This document shows positions 35,018-44,246 of a stretch of DNA of 64,000 bases, piece after piece. The notes below the pieces were generated by a model. The model worked only from the letters and a program-made list of their open reading frames with translations. It was not told the DNA's origin and did not search any database. This stretch comes from Pseudomonas sp. PSE14 (GTDB taxonomy: Bacteria > Pseudomonadota > Gammaproteobacteria > Pseudomonadales > Pseudomonadaceae): the NCBI RefSeq assembly GCF_029203285.1, contig NZ_CP115669.1:5890001-5954000 (forward strand), read 5' to 3'. How positions within the stretch are numbered: the stretch's first letter is position 1; every line of letters starts with the position of its first letter. A program made the position numbers and the translations under genes.

Positions 35018-35494
35018 TCAGCCCGGCAGGCCGATGGTGCGCCCGACATAGTCCGGGCGTGGCAGCGGGCGATGCGCCTCGGCCAGCGCCAGCACCCGTT
35101 CGAGCACCACGCCGTCGAAGGGCGCCGAGCGCGCGCCGCCGTCGAGGTTCACGTGCAGCAGCATCTGTTCGCTGGCGGCCAGGGCGAGGTCTTCGCCGGC
35201 GCGGTGCAGGCTGTGGAAGATATGCAGGCGCTTGCGGTCATGGGCGATCAACTGGGTGCGCACTTCCACCTTTTCACCTTCCTTCACTTCGTGCAGGTAG
35301 TTGAGGTGGACTTCGAGGGTGAACAGCGAGTTGTGGGTCGCCGCGCGGTTGTCCGCGTCCAGGCCCAGGTGATCCATCAGGGCATCGGTGGCGTAGCTGA
35401 ACAGCAGCAGGTAGAAGGCGTCGCGCAGGTGGCCGTTGTAGTCGGTCCACTCGGCGAGGATGGGCGTTTCGTAGGTTTTCAGGGCGTGGGTCAT
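35018..35494 (-). CDS. cdhB: Thioesterase CdhB, carnitine catabolism
   Basis: Hot-dog-fold thioesterase of 158 residues (4HBT type): ILAEWTDYNGHLRDAFYLLL carries the family Asp/His region, followed by LFTLEVHLNYLHEVKEGEKV and KRLHIFHSLHRAGEDLALAA. In P. aeruginosa CdhB (PA5385) hydrolyses the betainyl-CoA made during carnitine breakdown, freeing glycine betaine. MTHALKTYE is the start; the longer frame reads through a CCCTCTCCC palindrome. Confidence 0.88.
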   Translation of the reverse strand: MTHALKTYETPILAEWTDYNGHLRDAFYLLLFSYATDALMDHLGLDADNRAATHNSLFTLEVHLNYLHEVKEGEKVEVRTQLIAHDRKRLHIFHSLHRAGEDLALAASEQMLLHVNLDGGARSAPFDGVVLERVLALAEAHRPLPRPDYVGRTIGLPG

Positions 35495-35510
35495 GTTCGC
35501 GTCCGAAGAG

Positions 35511-35548
35511 CCCCTCTCCCCGGCCCTCTCCCTGAAGGGAGAGGGGGT
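35511..35548. repeat. CCCTCTCCC-type extragenic palindrome
   Basis: CCCCTCTCCCCGGCCCTCTC followed by CCTGAAGGGAGAGGGGG, in the 82-bp gap between cdhA and cdhB, inside an operon. Confidence 0.85.
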
Positions 35549-35576
35549 GGTTTGGAGCGAATGATGAACCGTGAGG

Positions 35577-36542
35577 TTAGTCGGCGAAGGCGAAGCCGTG
35601 TTTGGCCTTGGTGTCCTTGATGGCGCCCAGCACCGCCAGCAGGCAGTCGTCACGGTAGCGTTCCAGCTCGGCGATGCTGCGCGAGCCCTGCTGTTCGGAG
35701 GTGCCTTCCACCACGCGGTCGATCAGGGTGTCGGTCAGCTCCGGAGCCGGCAGGTAGGTCCAGGGCAATTGCAGTGCCGGGCCGAACTGGGCCATGAAGT
35801 GGCGCATCCCGGCGTTGCCGCCGGCCAGGGTGTAGGTGAGGAAGGTGCCCATGAAGGACCAGCGCAGGCCGGCGCCGAAGCGGATCGCATCGTCGATCTC
35901 GCCGGTGCTGGCGACGCCGTCATTGACCAGGTGCAGCGCCTCGCGCCAGAGCGCTTCGAGCAGGCGGTCGGCGATGAAGCCGGGGACTTCCTTGCGCACG
36001 TGCAGCGGGCGCATGCCGAGGGATTCGTAGACCTTGATGGCGGCCTGCACCGCTTCGGGCGCGGTCTTCTCGCCGCCCACCACTTCCACCAGCGGCAGCA
36101 GGTAGACCGGGTTGAACGGGTGGCCAACCACACAGCGCTCGGGATGCGTGGCGTCGGCGTAGAACTCGCTGGGCAGCAGGCCCGAGGTGCTGGAGCCGAT
36201 CAGGGCATTGGGGCGGGCCGCAGCGCTGATCTTTGCGTGCAGCTCACACTTGAGGTCGAGGCGTTCGGGGGCGCTTTCCTGGATGAAGTCGGCGTCACGC
36301 ACGCATTCTTCGATGGTGGCAACGAAGCGCAGGCGATCCTGCGAGGCACCGGGGGCCAGGCCCGCCTTTTCCAGCGCCGGCCAGGCATTGGCGATGCGTG
36401 CGCGCAGGGCGGCTTCGGCGCCGGGGGCCGGGTCCCAGGCGATGACGTCGAGGCCGTGGGCCAGGGCACGGGCGACCCAGCCGCTGCCGATGACGCCGCT
36501 GCCGAGGGCGGCGAAGGTTTTGATGTCAGTGATGAAGGACAT
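35577..36542 (-). CDS. cdhA: L-carnitine dehydrogenase CdhA
   Basis: NAD-dependent dehydrogenase of 321 residues oxidising L-carnitine to 3-dehydrocarnitine, built like 3-hydroxyacyl-CoA dehydrogenase. It has the N-terminal Rossmann motif [20 protein letters not shown] (about 11-30), the catalytic His in [20 protein letters not shown] (near 140) and Glu a few residues later, and a C-terminal helical domain ([20 protein letters not shown]). It is preceded by cdhC and followed by cdhB, as in PA5385-PA5387. Confidence 0.92.
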   Translation of the reverse strand: MSFITDIKTFAALGSGVIGSGWVARALAHGLDVIAWDPAPGAEAALRARIANAWPALEKAGLAPGASQDRLRFVATIEECVRDADFIQESAPERLDLKCELHAKISAAARPNALIGSSTSGLLPSEFYADATHPERCVVGHPFNPVYLLPLVEVVGGEKTAPEAVQAAIKVYESLGMRPLHVRKEVPGFIADRLLEALWREALHLVNDGVASTGEIDDAIRFGAGLRWSFMGTFLTYTLAGGNAGMRHFMAQFGPALQLPWTYLPAPELTDTLIDRVVEGTSEQQGSRSIAELERYRDDCLLAVLGAIKDTKAKHGFAFAD

Positions 36543-36572
36543 GGAAGGCTCCGGAAAGTCGTCAGGCTCTTC

Positions 36573-36649
36573 GTAGGGCGCATAACGCGCAGCGTTATCC
36601 GCCGTGCTGGTATGGCGGCGGATAACCCGTTCCGGGTTATTCGCCCTAC
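36573..36649. repeat. GTAGGGCG-type extragenic inverted repeat
   Basis: GTAGGGCGCATAACGCGCAG pairs over about 77 bp with CGGGTTATTCGCCCTAC; it occupies the 124-bp gap between cdhC and cdhA within the operon. Confidence 0.82.
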
Positions 36650-36666
36650 GGTGTTGAGGTTCGGGA

Positions 36667-37551
36667 TCAGCGCGGCTTGAGGTTCATCTTCTTGCGCCCC
36701 TCGGCCGGGGTCAGGGCGCGGCCGCCGAGGCGTTCGATGATCTCGATGGCGCGTTCGACCAGTTGGCCGTTGCTGGCATGCACGCCGCGGTCGAGCCAGA
36801 TGTTGTCCTCCAGGCCGACGCGCACGTTGCCGCCCAGCAGCATGGCCTGGGCGACCATGGGCATCTGCGAGCGGCCGATGCCGAAGCCGGCCCAGGTCAG
36901 GCCGTCCGGGATGTTGTCGGCCATGGCCTTCATGGTGGTGGTGTCGGCCGGCGCGCCCCACGGGATGCCGAGGCAGATCTGGATCAACGGGTCTTCCAGC
37001 AGGCCTTCCTTGAGCATCTGCTTGGCGAACCAGAGGTGGCCGGTGTCGAAGATTTCCAGCTCGGCCTTCACGCCCAGCTCGGTGATGCGCTTGGCGCCGG
37101 CGCGCAGCTGGGCCGGGGTGGAGACGTAGATGAAGTCGCCGTCGCCGAAGTTCAGGGTGCCGCAGTCCAGGGTGCAGATTTCCGGCAGCAGTTCTTCGAC
37201 GTGGGCCAGACGCTCGAGCGGGCCGACCAGGTCGGTGCCGGCGCCGAATTCCAGCGGCCGCTCGCCCTTGCCGATCTCCAGGTCCCCGCCCATGCCGGCG
37301 GTGAGGTTGATGATGACGTCGGTGTCGCTCTCGCGGATGCGCTCCACCACTTCGCGATAGAGGTTCACATCACGGCTGGGCTTGCCGGTCTGCGGGTCAC
37401 GCACGTGGCAGTGGGCGACGGTGGCGCCGGCTTTGGCGGCCTCAATGGCGGCGGCAGCGATTTCCTTGGGAGTGACGGGGATGGCCGGGTGCTTGCCGAC
37501 GGTGTCGCCGGCGCCGGTCACCGCGCAGGTAACGATGACTTCGTAGTTCAC
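36667..37551 (-). CDS. cdhC: 3-dehydrocarnitine cleavage enzyme CdhC (BKACE family)
   Basis: Zinc-dependent beta-keto-acid cleavage enzyme of 294 residues that reacts 3-dehydrocarnitine with acetyl-CoA to give acetoacetate and betainyl-CoA. Family signatures: [20 protein letters not shown] at the N-terminus, the Zn-binding [20 protein letters not shown] (near residue 45), [36 protein letters not shown] and [20 protein letters not shown]. It is the first enzyme gene after caiX. Matches PA5387. Confidence 0.92.
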   Translation of the reverse strand: MNYEVIVTCAVTGAGDTVGKHPAIPVTPKEIAAAAIEAAKAGATVAHCHVRDPQTGKPSRDVNLYREVVERIRESDTDVIINLTAGMGGDLEIGKGERPLEFGAGTDLVGPLERLAHVEELLPEICTLDCGTLNFGDGDFIYVSTPAQLRAGAKRITELGVKAELEIFDTGHLWFAKQMLKEGLLEDPLIQICLGIPWGAPADTTTMKAMADNIPDGLTWAGFGIGRSQMPMVAQAMLLGGNVRVGLEDNIWLDRGVHASNGQLVERAIEIIERLGGRALTPAEGRKKMNLKPR

Positions 37552-37620
37552 GGTGGAACTCCTTCTTGTGGGCGAGCGGAACCCCTGCGCGGCGGTGCGC
37601 AGGGAGTCCTGTAGGGGGAG

Positions 37621-38559
37621 TTACTTGAGCGAGACCTGGACGGCGCCGAGGCCATCCTTGCCATCGAAGGTGGTGACGCCGGCGAGCCACTTCTGCAGCG
37701 ACTCGGGGTGCGCCTTGAGCCAGGCCTTGGCGGCATCCACCGGCTGGGTGCGGTCGAGGATCGGCTCCATCACCTGACTGACCTGTTCGCTGGTGAAGTT
37801 CAGGTTGTGCAGCAGCTTGGCGACGTTGGTGCACTGCTGCTGGTAGCCGCCGGCGGTCATGATGGAGACGGTGGCGGCGCCTTCGTTGGGACCGAAAGCG
37901 TCGTCGCTGCCGGTGAGGTATTTCATGTCGATCTGCAGGTTCATCGGGTGCGGTTTCCAGCCGAAGAACACCACCCACTGCTGGCGCTTGATGGCACGCT
38001 TGACCGCGGTGAGCATGCCGGCCTCGCTGGACTCGACGATCTGGAAGCCCTTCAGGCCGAACTTGTCGTCGGCGATCATCTTCGCGGTGATGCGGTTGGA
38101 CCCGCTGCCCGGCTCGATCAGGTAGATCTTGTTGTCGAGCTTGTCCCTGAACTTGGCGATGTCGGCGAAGGTCTTCAGGCCGCCGTCGTAGACGTAGGTC
38201 GGCACGGCGTAGGTGGACTGCGCATCGGCCAGGGTCGCCGGGGTGATGACTTCGATCTGCTGCTTGTCGAGGTAAGGCTTGGCTACCGGTTGCATGGTCG
38301 GCTGCCAGTAGCCGAGGAAGAGGTCGAGCTGCTTGTCGGCCATGCCGGCGAGGATGATCTGCTGCGAGGCGCTGGTCTGCTTGACCTTGTAGCCCAGGCC
38401 GTCGAGCACGGCTTCGGCGATTGCACTGCTGGCCACCACGTCGGTCCAGTTCACCGACCCCATGCGCACGTTCTGGCATTGCGCGGGCTCGGCGGCCCAG
38501 GTGGTGTTGGCGGCGACTAACAGCGCGGCGCAGCCGACCGCTTTGATCGTTGACTTCAT
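37621..38559 (-). CDS. caiX: Carnitine-binding periplasmic protein CaiX
   Basis: Exported ProX-like binding protein of 312 residues: signal peptide MKSTIKAVGCAALLVAANTT, then VNWTDVVASSAIAEAVLDGL, LDLFLGYWQPTMQPVAKPYL, IYLIEPGSGSNRITAKMIAD and VVFFGWKPHPMNLQIDMKYL. It differs from the two choline-type proteins at several pocket positions (YWQPTM for NWMPSM, GSGSNR for GNDGNR), which fits a distinct ligand. It has no permease of its own and presumably feeds CbcVW. It heads the cdh operon and is divergent from cdhR. Confidence 0.9.
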   Translation of the reverse strand: MKSTIKAVGCAALLVAANTTWAAEPAQCQNVRMGSVNWTDVVASSAIAEAVLDGLGYKVKQTSASQQIILAGMADKQLDLFLGYWQPTMQPVAKPYLDKQQIEVITPATLADAQSTYAVPTYVYDGGLKTFADIAKFRDKLDNKIYLIEPGSGSNRITAKMIADDKFGLKGFQIVESSEAGMLTAVKRAIKRQQWVVFFGWKPHPMNLQIDMKYLTGSDDAFGPNEGAATVSIMTAGGYQQQCTNVAKLLHNLNFTSEQVSQVMEPILDRTQPVDAAKAWLKAHPESLQKWLAGVTTFDGKDGLGAVQVSLK

Positions 38560-38675
38560 GACATCTCCCACAAGGCCTTTGCGGCGTTGGTTATCGTTGT
38601 TGTTTGTCATGCGGTCCCTCACGGCGGGACTGGTGTTCACGTTACGCAGCCGAAGACCCCGCGAATCGCACTGGG

Positions 38676-38702
38676 GCGACCAGCTCTTGCACAGCAGCGA
38701 CC
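38676..38702. promoter_or_regulatory. GCGACCA direct repeat with 21-bp period in the caiX-cdhR promoter
   Basis: GGCGACCA and AGCGACCA have GCGAC cores at 38676 and 38697, exactly 21 bp apart, in the 225-bp divergent region. The same core and period occur before cbcX. Candidate CdhR (or GbdR) binding site. Confidence 0.5.
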
Positions 38703-38784
38703 ACCCCGATTGCCAGCGCCGGCGAATTGCACTATGCCAGTCGAATGCCTCCCGGCCGCCGCCTTGAATCGCACGGTACCCACC

Positions 38785-39759
38785 ATGTCCCAAGACTTCT
38801 GGTTCCTGCTGTTGCCCGGCTTTTCCGTGATGGGTTTCGTCTCCGCCGTGGAGCCACTGCGCGTGGCCAACCGCTTCCGCGGCGAGCTCTACCGCTGGCA
38901 CCTGATGAGCCTGGACGGCGGGCCGGTGCTGGCCAGCAACGGCATGTCGATGAATGCCGACAGCGGCCTGGAAGCCCTCAAGAAAGGCGACACGTTGCTG
39001 GTGGTGGCAGGCTTCGAGCCGCTGCGCGCCTGTACCCCGGCGCTGCTGCACTGGCTGAAACGGCTCGACCGCGACGGCGTGACCCTGGGCGGCATCGACA
39101 CCGGCAGCTTCGTGCTGGCCGAGGCGGGGCTGCTGACGCGCCACCGCTGCACGGTGCACTGGGAGGCGCTGGAGGCCTTCCAGGAAACTTATCCACAGGT
39201 GCAGGCGACCCAGGAGCTGTTCGAGATCGATGGCCCGCGCATCACCTCCGCCGGCGGCACGGCGTCCATCGACCTGATGCTCGACCTGATCGCCCAGGAC
39301 CACGGCGCGGAGCTGGCGGTGCAGGTTTCCGAACAGTTCGTGGTCAGCCGTATCCGCACCCGCCAGGATCACCAGCGCCTGCAGGTGGCCAGCCGCTATG
39401 GGGTGAGCAACCGCAAGCTGGTGCAGGTGATCGGCGAGATGGAGCGGCACACCGAGCCGCCGCTTTCCACCCTGGAGCTGGCCGAGCACATTCGGGTCAC
39501 CCGGCGCCAGCTGGAGCGGCTGTTCCGCCTGCACCTGAACGACACGCCCTCGAACTTCTACCTCGGCCTGCGCCTGGACAAGGCGCGCCAGCTATTGCGC
39601 CAGACCGACATGAGCGTGCTGGAGGTCGGCGTGGCCTGCGGGTTCGAGTCGCCCTCCTACCTGTCACGCAGCTACCGGGCGAAGTTCGGGGTGTGCCCGA
39701 GCCAGGACCGGGTGGGATTGCGCAAGGTCGTCGCCAAGGCCGTTATTCCGCAGGCATGA
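38785..39759 (+). CDS. cdhR: CdhR, AraC-family activator of carnitine catabolism
   Basis: Regulator of 324 residues with the same architecture as GbdR: a DJ-1/GATase1-like domain (FWFLLLPGFSVMGFVSAVEP; TLGGIDTGSFVLAEAGLLTR) and a C-terminal AraC domain (LELAEHIRVTRRQLERLFRL; VLEVGVACGFESPSYLSRSY, about 225-300). In P. aeruginosa CdhR (PA5389) senses carnitine and activates caiX-cdhCAB. MSQDFWFLLL is the start. A GCGACCA repeat lies in the shared promoter. Confidence 0.9.
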   Translation: MSQDFWFLLLPGFSVMGFVSAVEPLRVANRFRGELYRWHLMSLDGGPVLASNGMSMNADSGLEALKKGDTLLVVAGFEPLRACTPALLHWLKRLDRDGVTLGGIDTGSFVLAEAGLLTRHRCTVHWEALEAFQETYPQVQATQELFEIDGPRITSAGGTASIDLMLDLIAQDHGAELAVQVSEQFVVSRIRTRQDHQRLQVASRYGVSNRKLVQVIGEMERHTEPPLSTLELAEHIRVTRRQLERLFRLHLNDTPSNFYLGLRLDKARQLLRQTDMSVLEVGVACGFESPSYLSRSYRAKFGVCPSQDRVGLRKVVAKAVIPQA

Positions 39760-39767
39760 ATACTCTA

Positions 39768-39844
39768 TAGGAGCGAGCTTGCTCGCGAACCGGAGCAACC
39801 GGCGGCACCGAGTTGGGCGAGTTCGCGAGCAAGCTCGCTCCTAC
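39768..39844. repeat. GTAGGAGCGAGC-type extragenic inverted repeat
   Basis: TAGGAGCGAGCTTGCTCGCG pairs with GTTCGCGAGCAAGCTCGCTCC... ending CTAC; the canonical form of the family seen with a variant arm at 5.5 and 7.3 kb. Confidence 0.88.
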
Positions 39845-39879
39845 GAAGAGCAACAACGCTGCGCAGCGATTAGCAGCGC

Positions 39880-39960
39880 GTAGGATGGGTGGAGCGAAGC
39901 GATACCCATGCTGTCGGTGCATGGGATCGATGGGTTTCGCTACGCTCTACGCCATCCTAC
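39880..39960. repeat. GTAGGATGGGT-type extragenic inverted repeat
   Basis: GTAGGATGGGTGGAGCGAAG at the left pairs, imperfectly, with ATGGGTTTCGCTACGCTCTA and CATCCTAC at the right. A further Pseudomonas repeat family, in the 340-bp gap between cdhR and the NTF2-like gene. The remaining 140 bp look like an ordinary promoter region. Confidence 0.75.
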
Positions 39961-40099
39961 AAGTGCGTGAACGACAGCTGCTCCCACCCAGTACGCCGTA
40001 GCGTGTTTGGCAATATCTGTGGGATCACCGTCATTTACCCCATCCGGGGCCAGGCGGAGTATGGACACCAGGTTCCCCCTCACTGCCTTGGAGACCACC

Positions 40100-40570
40100 A
40101 TGAGCGAAGCCCGCCCCCCTCTCCCGCCCTTCACCCGTGAAACCGCGATCCAGAAAGTCCGCCTCGCCGAAGACGGCTGGAACAGCCGCGATCCCCGGCG
40201 CGTCTCGCTGGCCTACAGCGTGGACAGCCGCTGGCGCAACCGCGCGACCTTCGTCCAGGGCCGCGAGCAGATCGTCACCTTCCTCACCGCCAAGTGGGTG
40301 CGCGAGCAGGAATACCGGTTGATCAAGGAACTCTGGGCCTTCACCGACAACCGCATCGCCGTGCGCTTCGCCTACGAATGGCATGACGACTCGGGCAACT
40401 GGTTCCGTTCCTACGGCAACGAGAACTGGGCATTCGACGAGAACGGCCTGATGTTCGAGCGCCACGCCAGCATCAACGACCTGCCGATTCGCGAGGACGA
40501 GCGCCTGTTCCGCTGGCCGCAGGGGCGTCGGCCGGACGATCACCCGTCGCTCAGCGACCTGGGGCTGTAA
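40100..40570 (+). CDS. NTF2-like protein (DUF1348 / SnoaL-like)
   Basis: Protein of 156 residues of the DUF1348 family: [60 protein letters not shown] and [23 protein letters not shown]2 folds serve as small-molecule isomerases, hydrolases or binding proteins; no function is established here. GGAG is 7 bp before the ATG, which rules out the upstream in-frame starts. Single gene. Confidence 0.87.
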   Translation: MSEARPPLPPFTRETAIQKVRLAEDGWNSRDPRRVSLAYSVDSRWRNRATFVQGREQIVTFLTAKWVREQEYRLIKELWAFTDNRIAVRFAYEWHDDSGNWFRSYGNENWAFDENGLMFERHASINDLPIREDERLFRWPQGRRPDDHPSLSDLGL

Positions 40571-40738
40571 CGGCCGGAACGGGAACGACAGGGGACTCGT
40601 ACAGCGTCTATTCCGGCGGCAAGCTGTTCGCCCGCCCGTGAATTTGAGCGAGCATGGCGCAACATGAAACGCAGGTCCGCGCAGATCGCCGGCGCTGCAC
40701 TATCGTTGAGCGCAGGTTTCTCAAGGAAGGTTTCCACC

Positions 40739-43144
40739 ATGCTTCTACGCCCGCTCCTGTCGTCGCTCGCCCTGGCCATTGGCCTGGCGCACGGCCTTCC
40801 CGTCGCACTGGCGGCCGACGCCCCGTCACCCGCCGCGCAGTCGAGCGCCGCCACCGAGCTGAAGTGGCCGCGCGACTTCGCCCTGGGCGAGCAGCACGTG
40901 CAGATCTTCCAGCCCCAGGTGGAAGCCTGGGACGGCACCCGCATGAGCGGCCGCGCGGCGATCGCCGTGGGCGCCGCCAATGCCGCGCCCACCTACGGCG
41001 TGGCGCTGTTCTCCGCCGCCGCCGCCATCGACAAGGCCAGCGGCCTGGTGCAGCTCAGCGATATCCGCATCGACAAGGTGGAAGTCCCCACCGAGCCGGA
41101 CAGCGCCGGCAAGGTCCGCGACGCCCTGGTGGCGCACCTGCCCAAGGACGGCCTGACCGTCTCCCTCGACGAACTGCAGGCCAGCTACGCGGTGAACCAG
41201 CAGTTGGACAAGCTGCGTCACGTCGAGGTGAAGAACGACGCGCCGCAGATCGTCTTCGCTGACACCCCGACCGTGCTGGTGATGATCGACGGCCAGCCGA
41301 ACTGGCAGTCGCTGCCGGGCAGCGACTTCGAGCGCGTGATCAACAGCCGCGTGCTGATCCTGCGCGACGCCCAGGGCAACAACTATCTGCACGCGGCGGG
41401 CAGCTGGTACACCTCCCAGTCGCTGAATGGCAATTGGCTGGTGCTGAGCCAACCGCCCAAGGCGCTGCTCGGCGCCGAGCAGATCGCCAGCAAGAACGGC
41501 CCGGTGGACGCGCTGCTGCCCAAGAACGGCAAGCAACCGGCGAAGGCGCCGGCGGTGCTGGTCGTCACCCGGCCCACCGAGCTGATCGTCAGCGACGGCA
41601 CCGCGCAGATGGCGCCGGTGGATGGCGTCAGTCTGCTGACTCTGCAGAACGCCGACCACGCGGTGTTCGTCGATCCCACCCACAACACCTGGTACGTGCT
41701 GGTCTCCGGTCGCTGGTTCAGCGGCCCCGGTGAAAAGGGCCCGTGGCAGTATGTGCAGGGCAAGGACCTGCCCGCTGACTTCGCGAAGATCTCGCCCAAG
41801 GACCCGAAGGCCAACGTGCTGGTCTCGGTACCCGGCACGCCGCAGGCCAAGGAAGCGGCCATCGCCGCGAGCATCCCGCAGACCGCCACCGTCTCGCGCA
41901 GCAAGACGACGCTGACGGTGAACTACGATGGCGCGCCGAACTTCCAGCCGATCGCCGGCACCAGCCTGAGCTATGCGGTGAACACCCCGACACCGGTGAT
42001 CGAGGTAGCGCCCAACCAGTTCTACGCGGTGAACAACGGCGTCTGGTTCGTCGCCCCCAGCGCCACCGGCGCCTGGCAGGTGGCAACCGAAGTGCCGGCG
42101 GTGATCTATGGCATCCCGCCCAGCTCGCCGCTGTACTACGTGACCTACGTGCACATCTACTCGGTCACCCCGCAGACCGTGGTGGTGGGCTACACGCCCG
42201 GCTACCTGGGCGTGGTGGTGAACAGCGACGGCACGGTGGTCTACGGCACCGGCTACACCTACCCGGCGTACGTCAGCAACACCGTGTACTACGGCTACCC
42301 ACCGACCTATGGTTACGGCGCCGGCTTCGCCGTGGGCGCGCTGACCGGATTCGCCTTCGGCTTCGCCGCCGGTGCCTGGTGGGGCGCGCCCGAGCCCTAC
42401 TGGGGCCCGTACTGGGGGCCCTACCCGGCCGGCGGCTGGAGCTACACCAACATCAACCAGGCGAACTTCTACGGCCGCTGGGGCCAGGGCTCCGTCACCC
42501 ATGCCTACGGCTACAACGGCTGGACCGGCACCCAATGGCAGGGCAGCTCGGCGGTCGGCTACAACCCGCGCACCGGCACCCGCTTCGCCGGCAGCCAGGG
42601 CTCGGCCTTCAACCCCTATACCGACCAGGGCGCCGCCGGACGCCGGGGCGCCTACGCCAACGCTTCCACCGGCATCTCCGCCGCGGGCCGCAGCGGCGTC
42701 GCCTACGACCGCGACTCGGGCGACTTCGAGGCGGGCCAGCAGGGGATCAAGCACAACGCCCAGACCGGCCGGACCACCATCGCCGAACGCGGCATCTCCG
42801 GGGACGTGGACGACGGCCGCGGCAGCTACGACCGCCAGAACCAGGGCATCAGCTACAACCGCCGGACCGGCAACGCCGTGGCCTGGAAGAACGGCGACGT
42901 CTATGCCGGCCACGATGGCAACGTCTACCAGCACACCCAGGACGGCGGCTGGCAGCAACACACCGACAATGGCTGGCAGCCCGTGCAGCCGAACCAGGGC
43001 ACCGTGCGCAACCAGCTCGACCAGCAATGGCAGTCGCGCCAGCTGGGCCAGCAGCGCTTCGGCCAGACCCAGCGCCAGTGGGGCGGTGGCGGATTCGGCG
43101 GCGCCCATTTCGGTGGCGGGCACTTTGGCGGGTTCCGCCGCTGA
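40739..43144 (+). CDS. Large secreted protein with Tyr/Gly/Trp-rich C-terminal half
   Basis: Exported protein of 801 residues with signal peptide MLLRPLLSSLALAIGLAHGL and AAGGAAGG as ribosome-binding site. Residues about 30-480 contain repeated beta-type units of about 100 residues, each with a motif like PTVLVMIDGQPNWQSL, PTELIVSDGTAQMAPV or TTLTVNYDGAPNFQPI and a nearby WYVLVSGRWFSGPG-like segment. A Tyr/Gly/Trp-rich stretch follows (YGYGAGFAVGALTGFAFGF; WWGAPEPYWGPYWG), then a long Gly/Arg/Gln-rich repeat region ending FGGAHFGGGHFGGFRR. A cell-surface or matrix protein is likely; I know no characterised homologue. Confidence 0.8.
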   Translation: MLLRPLLSSLALAIGLAHGLPVALAADAPSPAAQSSAATELKWPRDFALGEQHVQIFQPQVEAWDGTRMSGRAAIAVGAANAAPTYGVALFSAAAAIDKASGLVQLSDIRIDKVEVPTEPDSAGKVRDALVAHLPKDGLTVSLDELQASYAVNQQLDKLRHVEVKNDAPQIVFADTPTVLVMIDGQPNWQSLPGSDFERVINSRVLILRDAQGNNYLHAAGSWYTSQSLNGNWLVLSQPPKALLGAEQIASKNGPVDALLPKNGKQPAKAPAVLVVTRPTELIVSDGTAQMAPVDGVSLLTLQNADHAVFVDPTHNTWYVLVSGRWFSGPGEKGPWQYVQGKDLPADFAKISPKDPKANVLVSVPGTPQAKEAAIAASIPQTATVSRSKTTLTVNYDGAPNFQPIAGTSLSYAVNTPTPVIEVAPNQFYAVNNGVWFVAPSATGAWQVATEVPAVIYGIPPSSPLYYVTYVHIYSVTPQTVVVGYTPGYLGVVVNSDGTVVYGTGYTYPAYVSNTVYYGYPPTYGYGAGFAVGALTGFAFGFAAGAWWGAPEPYWGPYWGPYPAGGWSYTNINQANFYGRWGQGSVTHAYGYNGWTGTQWQGSSAVGYNPRTGTRFAGSQGSAFNPYTDQGAAGRRGAYANASTGISAAGRSGVAYDRDSGDFEAGQQGIKHNAQTGRTTIAERGISGDVDDGRGSYDRQNQGISYNRRTGNAVAWKNGDVYAGHDGNVYQHTQDGGWQQHTDNGWQPVQPNQGTVRNQLDQQWQSRQLGQQRFGQTQRQWGGGGFGGAHFGGGHFGGFRR

Positions 43145-43147
43145 CCC

Positions 43148-43219
43148 TGTGGACAAGATTTTCCACACCCTGAAAGACTGTGGAAAACCGCGCAGGCAAG
43201 GCTGAGAAACTTATCCACA
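43148..43219. promoter_or_regulatory. Cluster of DnaA-box-like 9-mers
   Basis: Within 72 bp: TGTGGACAA (43148), TTTTCCACA (43159), TGTGGAAAA (43179) and the exact box TTATCCACA (43211). The first two can also pair as a hairpin after the secreted-protein gene, so a terminator role is possible. Confidence 0.4.
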
Positions 43220-43283
43220 CGCCTTGCCCTCCCCCTCGCCGGCTCGGCAAGATGCCCGCTTCCAGCCATCTTGCGGGGTCGCC

Positions 43284-44198
43284 GTGACCGCTCTGTTCCA
43301 GGCCCTCTGGCCGTTGTTCGCGCTGATCGTCGGCGGCTACGTGCTGCGTCGCAAGGGATTCCCCGGCGAAGCGTTCTGGCCCGCCGCCGAGCGGCTCAAC
43401 TACTTCCTCCTGTTCCCCGCTCTGCTGGCCAGCAGCCTGGCCAACGCGCCGCTGAACGATCCCGGCCTGGCCCGTCAGGCGCTGGCGGTGATCCTCGGCC
43501 TGGGCATTGCCTGGTTCGCCCTGCTGATCGTCAAGCGCCTGCGCGGCTGGAGCGCGGCGCGCTTCGGCGCCATTGCCCAGGGCGTGCTGCGTTTCAACAC
43601 CTACCTGGGGCTGGCTGCCGTCGGCAGCCTGTACGGCAAGCCGGGGTTGACCCTGGCCGCGCTGATGCTGGCGCTGATGGTGCCAACGGTGAACGTGATG
43701 TCGGTGTGGGCGCTGACCGCCGAGCGCGACATCAGCCTGCGCGGGTTGTTGCTGCCGATCGTGAAGAACCCGCTGATCCTCGCCTGCCTGGTCGGCGCGC
43801 TGCTCAACCTGAGTGGCATCGGCCTGCCGGGCGGCAGCGACCGGCTGCTCAACCTGCTGGCGGTGGCCAGCCTGCCACTGGGCCTGCTGTGCGTGGGCGC
43901 GGCGTTGCAGCCTCAGGAGCTGCGCGCGGAAGTCGCGGCGCTGGGCTGGAACTGCGCGATCCGCCTGCTGGCAATGCCATTGCTGGCCTTCGCCGTCGCC
44001 CGCCTGCTGGCCCTGCCGGCGCTGGAAAGCGCGCTGCTGGTGCTGTTCTTCGCCCTGCCCACTGCGCCGACGGCCTATGTGCTCACGCGGCAGCTGGGCG
44101 GCGAGAGCCATCTGATGGCCGGGATCATCACCCTGCAGACGCTGCTGGCCGGCGCCAGCCTGCTGGTGGTGATGGGGGCGATCCAGGCGCTCGGCTGA
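43284..44198 (+). CDS. AEC-family transporter (auxin efflux carrier-like)
   Basis: Inner-membrane protein of 304 residues with about ten hydrophobic segments (LWPLFALIVGGYVLRRKGF; LNYFLLFPALLASSLANAPL; LPLGLLCVGAALQPQELRAE; LFFALPTAPTAYVLTRQLGG). The AEC family includes malate/malonate and auxin-type carriers. I chose GTG at 43284 because the sequence between the DnaA-box cluster and this point is not protein-like. Substrate unknown; single gene. Confidence 0.85.
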   Translation: MTALFQALWPLFALIVGGYVLRRKGFPGEAFWPAAERLNYFLLFPALLASSLANAPLNDPGLARQALAVILGLGIAWFALLIVKRLRGWSAARFGAIAQGVLRFNTYLGLAAVGSLYGKPGLTLAALMLALMVPTVNVMSVWALTAERDISLRGLLLPIVKNPLILACLVGALLNLSGIGLPGGSDRLLNLLAVASLPLGLLCVGAALQPQELRAEVAALGWNCAIRLLAMPLLAFAVARLLALPALESALLVLFFALPTAPTAYVLTRQLGGESHLMAGIITLQTLLAGASLLVVMGAIQALG

Positions 44199-44246
44199 CC
44201 CGCTCCTGAAAAGGCCGGAAACTTATCCACATGGCACACCGCTTCC

